Source: Phycisphaerales bacterium (GTDB taxonomy: Bacteria > Planctomycetota > Phycisphaerae > SM23-33). Taken from it: a stretch of 37,996 nt of DNA. The translations under genes were made by a program, and so were the position numbers. The notes below the pieces were generated by a model. That model ran no database searches. It was not told the DNA's origin and worked only from the letters and a program-made list of their open reading frames with translations. Below are positions 31,886 through 37,996 of the stretch, piece after piece (position 1 is the stretch's first letter; each line of letters starts with the position of its first letter). The DNA lies in the NCBI GenBank assembly GCA_018644725.1, contig JABGPZ010000035.1, forward strand, positions 1-37,996, written 5' to 3'.

Positions 31886-33436
31886 ATGCGATCCGCAATC
31901 CGACTCGCAACCCTGTGTTTTTCCCTCGCGGTGAGCTTCGCCGCGCCCTCGGCCGAGGCCGTCGAGCCCAAGGCCTTCGCCACCGTCACCGTCAAAGGCG
32001 TCAACAAGGCCGGCAAGGCCATCGACTATGCGTACCGCCTGCTCCGTCCGGCAAAAATCGACCCGAAAAAGCGCTACCCACTGATCGTCTTCCTCCACGG
32101 CATGGGCGAGCGCGGCAGCGATAACGTCCGCCATCTCGGACACGCTGCCAAGCATCTTCCCGAGGCGTTCCTCGCGAAGAGTCCGTGTTTCGTGCTCTGC
32201 CCGCAGTGTCCGAAGGACGATGTCTGGTCGAAGATCCCGCGCGCCGGCCGCCGCGTTGGGGCCGTTAAACCGGGCGAATTGTTGACCGCCGAGCCCACGG
32301 CCGCGATGAAAAACGCCATGGCCGCGATCAAGAAGACCGTCGCCACCGAGCAAATTCACACCGACACAATCTCGCTCACCGGCCTGTCGATGGGGGGCTT
32401 CGGCTCGTGGGACCTCGCGATGCGTCAGCCTGGCTGGTTTTCAGCCGTCGCGCCGATCTGTGGCGGGGGGGATCCCAAATACGCCGACCGCTTGCTGGGA
32501 ATGGCCGTCTGGAGCGTCCACGGCGGCGCAGACCCCGTCGTGCCCGCCAGGCTGTCCCAGACCATGAATACGACCTTGACTGCCCTCGGCCACCCGCGCA
32601 ACAAATATACCGAACTGCCCGGCGTGGGGCACAATTCCTGGGACACCGCCTACGGCAAGCTCGGCGTGTTCGCCTGGCTGCTCGAGCACAAAAACACCCT
32701 CGCCGAAGGGGAGCTCGCCGGTGCGCTGGCGCTGGCGGCTCCGACGACTCCGCTGGAACCCAACGAGAAAATCCTCTTTCTCGGCGATACGATCACACTC
32801 AACGGCGGCTCGGAAACCGGGTTCGTGACCCTGCTGAACCAAACGCTCGCCACCCGGAAAAAAACGAGACAAGCAAAGCTGGAAGTCGTTGGTGGCTCCG
32901 GGCATATGAGCAACCATCTCTATAAGCGGTTCGAGGCCGATATCCTCGCCAAGAACCCTACGATGGTCGTGATCTATACCGGGACCTATGACGCGTGGGG
33001 CAGCACCATGGACCGCGCGCCCGATCAGGCGCATTATCGAAAATGGCTGGGCGTGATGTTGGACCGCTGCCGGAAGCGATCCATTTCGGTCGTACTCGCG
33101 ACGCCCGCCGTGATGGGCGAATATCACAAAAAAACCAACAAACGCGATGCGCTGATCGACTCCTATGCAAAGATAAATCGTGAATTGGCAAAGGAATATG
33201 GCGCGACACTCTGTGATTTACGCAAGGAATTTCGCGACCGCCTGCCGATTCACAATCCCGCTGATCGTCAGTTGGGCGCATTTACGCGCGACATGATCAA
33301 GATGAATACGCGCGGACACCGTCTGCTGGCGGACTGCTTCGGCCAGGCCATCACACAGGCTGCCCATACGCGTTTCGCCGCGTCGCAGAGCAAGCTTTCT
33401 ACCAAAACGCCACCGACCCCGAAGAAAGAGAAGTAG
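31886..33436 (+). CDS. Exported alpha/beta-hydrolase esterase fused to a degraded SGNH domain
   Basis: This 516-residue protein has a signal peptide (1-25). An alpha/beta-hydrolase domain (about 28-270) follows, with FLHGMGERGSDN, nucleophile S168 in GLSMGGFGSW, D216 in VHGGADPVVP and H249 in GVGHNSW, a complete catalytic triad as in predicted peptidases and feruloyl-type esterases. The second domain (about 293-490) has the SGNH/GDSL layout, but block I reads FLGDTIT (Ser to Thr at 301-302), block III reads TGTYDAW where GxND is expected, and block V reads DMIK where DxxH is expected. It is therefore probably non-catalytic, perhaps carbohydrate-binding. AAGGAGA precedes the ATG. The tail is Lys/Pro-rich. 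Confidence 0.85.
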   Translation: MRSAIRLATLCFSLAVSFAAPSAEAVEPKAFATVTVKGVNKAGKAIDYAYRLLRPAKIDPKKRYPLIVFLHGMGERGSDNVRHLGHAAKHLPEAFLAKSPCFVLCPQCPKDDVWSKIPRAGRRVGAVKPGELLTAEPTAAMKNAMAAIKKTVATEQIHTDTISLTGLSMGGFGSWDLAMRQPGWFSAVAPICGGGDPKYADRLLGMAVWSVHGGADPVVPARLSQTMNTTLTALGHPRNKYTELPGVGHNSWDTAYGKLGVFAWLLEHKNTLAEGELAGALALAAPTTPLEPNEKILFLGDTITLNGGSETGFVTLLNQTLATRKKTRQAKLEVVGGSGHMSNHLYKRFEADILAKNPTMVVIYTGTYDAWGSTMDRAPDQAHYRKWLGVMLDRCRKRSISVVLATPAVMGEYHKKTNKRDALIDSYAKINRELAKEYGATLCDLRKEFRDRLPIHNPADRQLGAFTRDMIKMNTRGHRLLADCFGQAITQAAHTRFAASQSKLSTKTPPTPKKEK

Positions 33437-33536
33437 CGTCGACTTTTCATTGCATCGGAATGAAATCCCGATACAATATTCTTCCTCATTCTGCCACTCC
33501 TACTCACCACCATCAACGGATGGAACGGGAGACCCG

Positions 33537-34964
33537 ATGATCCAGTTCATGTGCCCCCACTGCGGGGAAATTTATCGCCTGCCAGACAGCCAAGCCGGCA
33601 AAGCCGCTCAATGTGCCTGCAGCAAGAAGCTCCTTGTCCCTCCGCCGCTGGAGGATGCGCCCGCCGCGGCCGCGCCTGCGGTTGTCACTCCTGTCGCGCC
33701 TGCGCCGCCTCCTGTCGCGGAGGCCCACGCGCCGGAAGTGTCGCTGGGTTCGCTGGCGGACAAAATGGGTGCGCCTGTGGAACTGGATTTGTCGCTGAGT
33801 TCGCTGGCGGAAGAAATCGCTGCGCCCGTGGAACTGGATTCGTCGCTGGGTGAGCTTCACCAGGCCATCGAAACGCGGGAGGATTCGGAGCCGGTGTCGC
33901 AGTCCTTTTCGCTGGGCGCGGTCTTTGCCGTGCTGGCGATTCTATCGGTGATTTTGGGGGGGTACTATGTCTATCAGACCAACCAGACGATCCCCAGGGA
34001 GGATCTGAAATTGTCAGAGACGGTCGTCAAGGCACCCGCGAAGTCGGAGAGGGACCTTGCGTCGCTTCTGCCGCCCGTTCCGCCCAGGCCCAAATCCTCG
34101 GCCGGTCGGATGAGCGCGGAAGAGCTGCTGAACAATCTGCCCGCAGGCCGTTCGTCAGTGTTTGATTTCACTAATACGCCTCGGCCAAAGCCTGCACCCG
34201 CGCCAAAGCCCGTCCCCGTGCCGGAGGCCCCATCGAGCATGGTCCCCGATACCAAGCCCGAACCTGAACCTGCTCCCGAACCCGATCCTGTTCCCGCGCC
34301 CACTCTCACGCTCGGGAAGAAACCTGCCGTGGGTGGCAAGGGCCTGTTCGATTATCCTGAGGACACGAAGCCCGCGCCGGCCACGAAAAAACAATCCACG
34401 CCCGCGCCATACAAGATCATTGACTCGAAAACGTTCAATACGAGTAAGCGCAGCCTGAGTGTTCGCCTGAGCAGGAAAGTGTCCAAAAAGGCTTTGCGGG
34501 ACATTGCGCTTACATTGAAATCTCAAGATCCAAACGATTACGAGCGAACATTAATCGTCTATTACCTGCCCGAAATGGAGATCAAATCGGGAGCCTGGGC
34601 TACGACTCATTTTGATTCGAAACTAGAGGTGAAAATTCTCGGTTTAACCATCGAGGAAGAGACGAAACTTCTGAATGAACCGCTGCCCACTGACCGGACT
34701 GTGATTGGCCGGTGGATTGATGAAAGCCCTTATGTGTCCGGTCGTATTACAATGTATAGCAAAGAGGCGAAATTTTTCATTGAAACAAAGTTTAAGGATG
34801 GTAGTGTGTTACAGAGGGAGTTGGTTGAAACCAAAAGTGTAAAGGGAAGACGGTTTGAAAAAGAAGAAGGGTCTGCGGTTGGCGATTTCTATCTTCTCGA
34901 TTCGGAGGGGAACTTACAGATGTGGGATAATACGGGCCTGATTGTTACCCTCAAGAAGAGTTGA
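33537..34964 (+). CDS. Zinc-ribbon single-pass membrane protein with Pro-rich linker
   Basis: This 475-residue protein starts with a small zinc ribbon (C6, C9, C26, C28; MIQFMCPHCGEIYRLP then QCACSKKLLVP), a type frequent in planctomycete membrane proteins. Residues about 70-120 hold 2.6 copies of a 17-residue repeat (SLxSLAxxxxAPVELDx). A single membrane helix lies near 123-145 (LGAVFAVLAILSVILGGYYV). A long Pro/Lys/Glu linker (KPAPAPKPVPVPE and PEPEPAPEPDPVP) spans about 150-300. The C-terminal 165 residues form a folded domain I do not recognise (SLSVRLSRKVSKKALRDIAL to LYLLDSEGNLQMWD-like end), with lower GC than the rest. By topology the zinc ribbon is cytosolic and the C-terminal domain outside. 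GGGAG precedes the ATG. Confidence 0.8.
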   Translation: MIQFMCPHCGEIYRLPDSQAGKAAQCACSKKLLVPPPLEDAPAAAAPAVVTPVAPAPPPVAEAHAPEVSLGSLADKMGAPVELDLSLSSLAEEIAAPVELDSSLGELHQAIETREDSEPVSQSFSLGAVFAVLAILSVILGGYYVYQTNQTIPREDLKLSETVVKAPAKSERDLASLLPPVPPRPKSSAGRMSAEELLNNLPAGRSSVFDFTNTPRPKPAPAPKPVPVPEAPSSMVPDTKPEPEPAPEPDPVPAPTLTLGKKPAVGGKGLFDYPEDTKPAPATKKQSTPAPYKIIDSKTFNTSKRSLSVRLSRKVSKKALRDIALTLKSQDPNDYERTLIVYYLPEMEIKSGAWATTHFDSKLEVKILGLTIEEETKLLNEPLPTDRTVIGRWIDESPYVSGRITMYSKEAKFFIETKFKDGSVLQRELVETKSVKGRRFEKEEGSAVGDFYLLDSEGNLQMWDNTGLIVTLKKS

Positions 34965-35008
34965 TGCGGATGGGGCTTGACGATCCAGGGCCACGAAGGA
35001 TGACACAA

Positions 35009-35040
35009 AAAAACACCCACGGCGAACCGTGGGTGTTTTT
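35009..35040. terminator. Bidirectional terminator
   Basis: A 9-bp perfect stem ACACCCACGG/CCGTGGGTGT with a CGAA loop is flanked by an A-run on the left and a T-run on the right. It serves both the zinc-ribbon gene (plus) and tig (minus), which converge here. Confidence 0.92.
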
Positions 35041-35084
35041 CTATGCGGGTCGAATCGGACGAGCCGATCACCAGTTGGACGAGA

Positions 35085-36566
35085 TTATTTTTCGTCTTTC
35101 TTGGTGGTCTTTTTGGTCGTCTTCTTCGTGGTTTTCTTCGTTGCCTTTTTGGTCGTCTTCTTGGCTTTGGTTTCGCCGTCGGCCTTCTTGGTGGTCTTCT
35201 TGGTCGACTTCTTCGCGGTCTTCTTTTTGGCCGGGGCGTCTTCAATTTTCGCGCCTTCGATCAGCAGGTCGATGGCCTTGTCTTCGCGAATCGACACGGC
35301 GAGGTGCTGGAGCGTGCCATCTTGGCTCAGCTCGTGACGCAGGCGCTCGGGACGACGGTTGTACATCTGCGCCATTTCCGCGATGCGCGAGTTGATCTCG
35401 CTTTCGTCGACGGAAATTTCCTTCTCTTCGGCGTACTTGCCGAGCAGGAAGGACATCTTCAGCTCGCGGATTGCCGTTTCTTCGGCGGCCGACTGCATTT
35501 CAGCGATGTTTTCCTGAACCTGCTCGCGGGGCATGCCGCTCTGCATCATCTGCATGACCTGGCGCTGGAGGGCCGAGGCGCTCTGGCGCTTGACGATGCC
35601 CTCGGGCAGCTCGAAGCTGGTGTTCTCGAGGAGGAAGTCGCATGCCTGCTTGCGCAGCTTCTGCTGGGTGTCCTGCTCGAGGCGTTGGCCGAGAATCGTG
35701 GAGATGAATTCGCGGTATTCCTTGAGGCTGTCGAAGCCGGCCTTGGAGGCGAACTCTTCGTTCAGCTCGGGCAGGACGCGACGCGAGATTTCATTGATCG
35801 TCAGCGCGATTTCAACGCTCTTGCCTTGCCACGCTTCGGTGGGGTGCGTGTCGGCGACGTCGGCTTTGAGGGCCACGGTATCGCCGAGCTTCTTGCCGCC
35901 GAGGTCCTTGGCGAGGTCGGCGAAGGGGATGCCTTCGATCACGCCGGGTGCGACGCGGACGGTGACGCGCGGGGCGTCAAAGTCGATGTCTTCGCCGGTG
36001 ATCTTGGCCGAGCCAACGATCATGTCGCCTTCAGTGGCGGCGTCTTCGGTCTTTTCGTATTGGGCCTGGCCCTGGCGCATGTTTTCGAGGTACTCGTCGA
36101 CGCGTTCGTCGGTGAGTTCGGCGTCTTCGCGGGCGAGGGTCATCGTGCTGACGTCGGGAAGGTCAAAGTCGGGTTCGATTTCGACTTCAAAGTCGAACGT
36201 CAGGTCACCTTCTTCGGGAAGTTCGATGTCTTCGAGCTTCAGGTCGGGCTCGCCGAGGGTCTTCAGGTCGCTGTCGTCGAGGGCTTCGCCGAGGGCTTCG
36301 CCGATGAGCGAGTTGCGCACGTCGCCGGCGACGTCTTTGCCGAATCGCTTTTCGATGAGGCGCTTGGGCGCGTGGCCGACGCGGAAGCCGGGCAGGGTGA
36401 CCGAGCCTTGCAGTTCGCCATACATCTCGTCATACTTTTCGGTGATCGCGGCGGCGGGGATGGTCACGGAGACCTTCTTCTTCAGCGTGCCAGCGTCCTC
36501 GATGGTGACGGGGAACTTGGGGGTAGACTCTTCGGTAGCTTCGGGGGTGGTGGTGTCTTTAGACAT
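35085..36566 (-). CDS. tig: Trigger factor with lysine/threonine-rich tail
   Basis: This 493-residue ribosome-associated chaperone has the three usual parts. The N-terminal ribosome-binding domain (about 18-150) carries the ribosome loop as LPGFRVGHAPKRLIEKRFG. The PPIase-type FKBP domain (about 160-255) is recognisable from EGDMIVGSAKITGED and VIEGIPFADLAKDLGGKKLGD. The C-terminal helical arms run to about 440 (LPEGIVKRQSASALQRQVMQ, FLLGKYAEEKEISVDESE). Beyond that is a 50-residue tail made almost only of K, T and A (AKKSTKKTTKK, KKTTKKATKK), resembling histone H1. GGAG precedes the ATG. The promoter is at 36668-36696, giving a GC-rich leader of about 95 nt. Confidence 0.95.
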   Translation of the reverse strand: MSKDTTTPEATEESTPKFPVTIEDAGTLKKKVSVTIPAAAITEKYDEMYGELQGSVTLPGFRVGHAPKRLIEKRFGKDVAGDVRNSLIGEALGEALDDSDLKTLGEPDLKLEDIELPEEGDLTFDFEVEIEPDFDLPDVSTMTLAREDAELTDERVDEYLENMRQGQAQYEKTEDAATEGDMIVGSAKITGEDIDFDAPRVTVRVAPGVIEGIPFADLAKDLGGKKLGDTVALKADVADTHPTEAWQGKSVEIALTINEISRRVLPELNEEFASKAGFDSLKEYREFISTILGQRLEQDTQQKLRKQACDFLLENTSFELPEGIVKRQSASALQRQVMQMMQSGMPREQVQENIAEMQSAAEETAIRELKMSFLLGKYAEEKEISVDESEINSRIAEMAQMYNRRPERLRHELSQDGTLQHLAVSIREDKAIDLLIEGAKIEDAPAKKKTAKKSTKKTTKKADGETKAKKTTKKATKKTTKKTTKKTTKKDEK

Positions 36567-36667
36567 GATACAACTCCATACTGTAGCCCATCGCGACCAG
36601 GCGACCTACGCGGCCGCCCCCAGCGACAGACCCCGCCTGGCGGCGGTCCTGTTGAATAGGTGGCGAG

Positions 36668-36696
36668 ATAATACATGCTATTATACGCTCCGTCAA
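36668..36696 (-). promoter_or_regulatory. tig promoter
   Basis: On the minus strand TTGACG (36696-36691), a 17-bp spacer and TATTAT (36673-36668), near consensus. The predicted start is about 36661. Confidence 0.7.
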
Positions 36697-36830
36697 CGTG
36701 TTTTTGTCGAAAACGGGGAAATCCGTGGAAAATCCCGTGGAATTAGGGAAAAACCCTTCTTTTTATAGAACATTAAGTTTCTCACGATGGAAAAGTAGAC
36801 GATAAGATTTTTTCTGTCTGTTTGTGTGAA

Positions 36831-37026
36831 TTGAGGCCTGAAAGGCCGGCCGTCGATAGCCGGGGGCGTAAGCCCCCGGACCCGTGCAGAATTATTCGAG
36901 CCCCGAAGGGGCGGCAGACATTGGGCTGACTATTTATCTGTCGCCCTTTCAGGGCTCAATTGGTTGGGCCGTCTACCGGGGGCTTACGCCCCCGGCTATC
37001 CACTGTCGCGCCTCCGGCGCTGAAAC
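36831..37026. repeat. Cluster of six palindromic repeat modules in inverted order
   Basis: Perfect hairpins lie at 36835-36847 (GGCCTGAAAGGCC), 36860-36879 (CCGGGGGC-GTAA-GCCCCCGG), 36900-36912 (GCCCC-GAA-GGGGC), 36943-36955 (GCCCTTTCAGGGC), 36976-36995 (CCGGGGGC-TTAC-GCCCCCGG) and 37008-37020 (GCGCC-TCC-GGCGC). The right half repeats the left half's modules in reverse orientation, including TTGAG...CTGAAAGG versus its complement and GATAGCCGGGGGC versus its complement. The region from about 36700 to 37149 holds no gene. Its left part (36700-36830) is AT-rich and featureless apart from the tig promoter. Confidence 0.8.
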
Positions 37027-37149
37027 AGATGCAAGAATACAACAGAGCCATACCATGTTCTATACAGGACATAAAAACTTTATCAATAGTGAGGAATTCT
37101 AGAATTATGGGCTTTGAATCGGTATAGTTGAGCAAACGGGAGGAACCTG

Positions 37150-37996
37150 ATGGACACGAACATGAATGATCGGATTGTGCTGTATTGGTTTTCGGGCACG
37201 GGCAATACGTTCGCGGTGACGCGGGCGATGGCTGACGTGTTCGAGGCCGCCGGCAAATCCGTCGAGCTGGTCGCCATGGAAGACGGCCCACCGGCAGAGA
37301 GTTCGCCGGGGACGACGGTCGGCCTGGCTGTCCCCGTTGCGTGCGGCAATACCTATGACCTGTGTTGGGAATTCATCATGGCGCTACCCGATGGCGGCGG
37401 GGCGGGGTGCTTTCTCGTCGATACGCTCGCAGCCCATTCCGGCGGACTTCTCGGCCCGGTGCGCGACGTGGTGACCGCCAAGGGCTATCAGCCGCTCGGC
37501 GCGCGGGAAATCCGCATGGCCAGCAATTTTCTCACCAAGCCGAAATCTCCCGAGAAGGTTCAGCGCATCAACGTCGCCGGCCTGGATGCGGCGCGTGGGT
37601 TCGCGAAGGAGCTGCTTGATGGGAGCGCGACGTGGCGGGGGAATTCCTTTTTCCAGCGGCTTGCGAAGAAGATCGCCCGCTCGCGGGGGTGCTGGCGCGT
37701 GACGCGATGGCTGGCGAAGATTCGCATCGACGCGGCCAAGTGCACTGGCTGTGGCCTGTGCGCCGAAATTTGCCCCACCGACGCGATCACGATGATCGAC
37801 GTGCCCGATTCCCCCGCGATTTCTGATGGGCAGGGGAGTGGAACGTTGGGCCGGCCGGAACATGGGGGACATGTGTCTGAAAACGAAAACACAGATGCGG
37901 GAAAACAGGACACCAGTCCCCGCTTTATTGCGTCTATCGATAAGAAAAAATGCCAAGTTTGTTTGCGCTGCGCCGGACGTTGCCCCGCCAAGGCCA
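37150..37996 (+). CDS. EFR1-type flavodoxin/ferredoxin fusion protein (3' end outside window)
   Basis: The frame runs from the ATG at 37150 (after GGGAGGA) to the window edge, 282 codons. The N-terminal half is flavodoxin-like, with the FMN phosphate loop YWFSGTGNTFAVTR. The C-terminal half has two 4Fe-4S ferredoxin motifs, KCTGCGLCAEICP and KCQVCLRCAGRCP. This is the EFR1 family layout, of unknown role in electron transfer. Between the two motifs lie about 57 residues, against roughly 18-20 in ordinary ferredoxin pairs. The extra segment is low in hydrophobics (GHVSENENTDAGKQDTSP) and coincides with an inverted-repeat DNA element, which suggests an in-frame insertion. An upstream promoter is not clear. 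Confidence 0.88.
   Translation, partial: MDTNMNDRIVLYWFSGTGNTFAVTRAMADVFEAAGKSVELVAMEDGPPAESSPGTTVGLAVPVACGNTYDLCWEFIMALPDGGGAGCFLVDTLAAHSGGLLGPVRDVVTAKGYQPLGAREIRMASNFLTKPKSPEKVQRINVAGLDAARGFAKELLDGSATWRGNSFFQRLAKKIARSRGCWRVTRWLAKIRIDAAKCTGCGLCAEICPTDAITMIDVPDSPAISDGQGSGTLGRPEHGGHVSENENTDAGKQDTSPRFIASIDKKKCQVCLRCAGRCPAKA
37865..37921 (+). repeat. Inverted-repeat element inside the EFR1-type gene
   Basis: GGGGACATGTGTC (37865-37877) and GACACCAGTCCCC (37909-37921) are inverted repeats matching at 11 of 13 positions, 31 bp apart, and fall within the extra segment between the two ferredoxin motifs. The reading frame stays open through it. Confidence 0.55.

Noticed and set aside
31623-31886. 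An 87-codon frame over tRNA-Val beginning MGQTGLEPVTF
   Set aside because: This is the standard spurious antisense-tRNA translation, not a gene.

Overview
This window is about 38 kb of a GC-rich bacterial chromosome. It is most likely from Planctomycetota or a close relative. The grounds are circumstantial: an N-terminal zinc-ribbon membrane protein, secretin-N-like repeat proteins, an EF-hand/DUF1566 secreted protein, a bacterial topoisomerase VI A subunit, and palindromic intergenic elements of the CCGGGGGC-GTAA-GCCCCCGG type. No rRNA, phage, transposase or CRISPR array was found. Most genes are single-copy housekeeping genes. No single mobile island dominates, so the interest lies mainly in regulatory DNA and in unusual versions of ordinary proteins.

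Layout. 1-2.7 kb (minus): the N-terminal part of a ThiD2-ThiE type thiamine gene, glyA and an FHA protein. 2.8-8.6 kb (plus): hemW, a coiled-coil lipoprotein, a small membrane protein, a degenerate receiver protein, groES-groEL, and yjbQ with a HAD phosphatase. 8.6-10.4 kb: a composite repeat, then cdsA-apt (minus). 10.5-17.3 kb: a complete trpEGDCFBA operon behind a classical attenuator whose leader peptide carries four Trp codons. 17.4-25.1 kb: a membrane-anchored MsrB (plus), then on the minus strand a DUF1566/EF-hand protein, tRNA-Thr, DsbD, a PEGA lipoprotein, a 58-bp tandem repeat, a secretin-N-like protein, hemB and mgtC. 25.2-28.1 kb (plus): nrdR coupled to a twin ATP-cone protein, a small membrane protein, and an orphan top6A. 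28.1-31.7 kb: a MagIII-like glycosylase, serS, an AT-rich nucleoside hydrolase, a candidate small RNA and tRNA-Val. 31.9-38 kb: an esterase with a degraded SGNH domain, a zinc-ribbon membrane protein, trigger factor with a histone-H1-like tail, a repeat cluster and a truncated EFR1-type ferredoxin.

Regulation is unusually readable. Many genes have consensus -35/-10 promoters and good Shine-Dalgarno sites. Four starts (hemW, cdsA, the trp leader peptide and the MagIII-like gene) have no Shine-Dalgarno and a -10 box placed so that +1 falls on the A of the ATG, suggesting leaderless mRNAs. The nrdR promoter has an NrdR-box-like palindrome between -35 and -10 and three DnaA-box-like sites spaced exactly 11 bp apart upstream. 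A roughly 78-nt untranslated transcript unit near 31.4 kb has a consensus promoter, an intrinsic terminator and two hairpins that expose the same anti-Shine-Dalgarno octamer.
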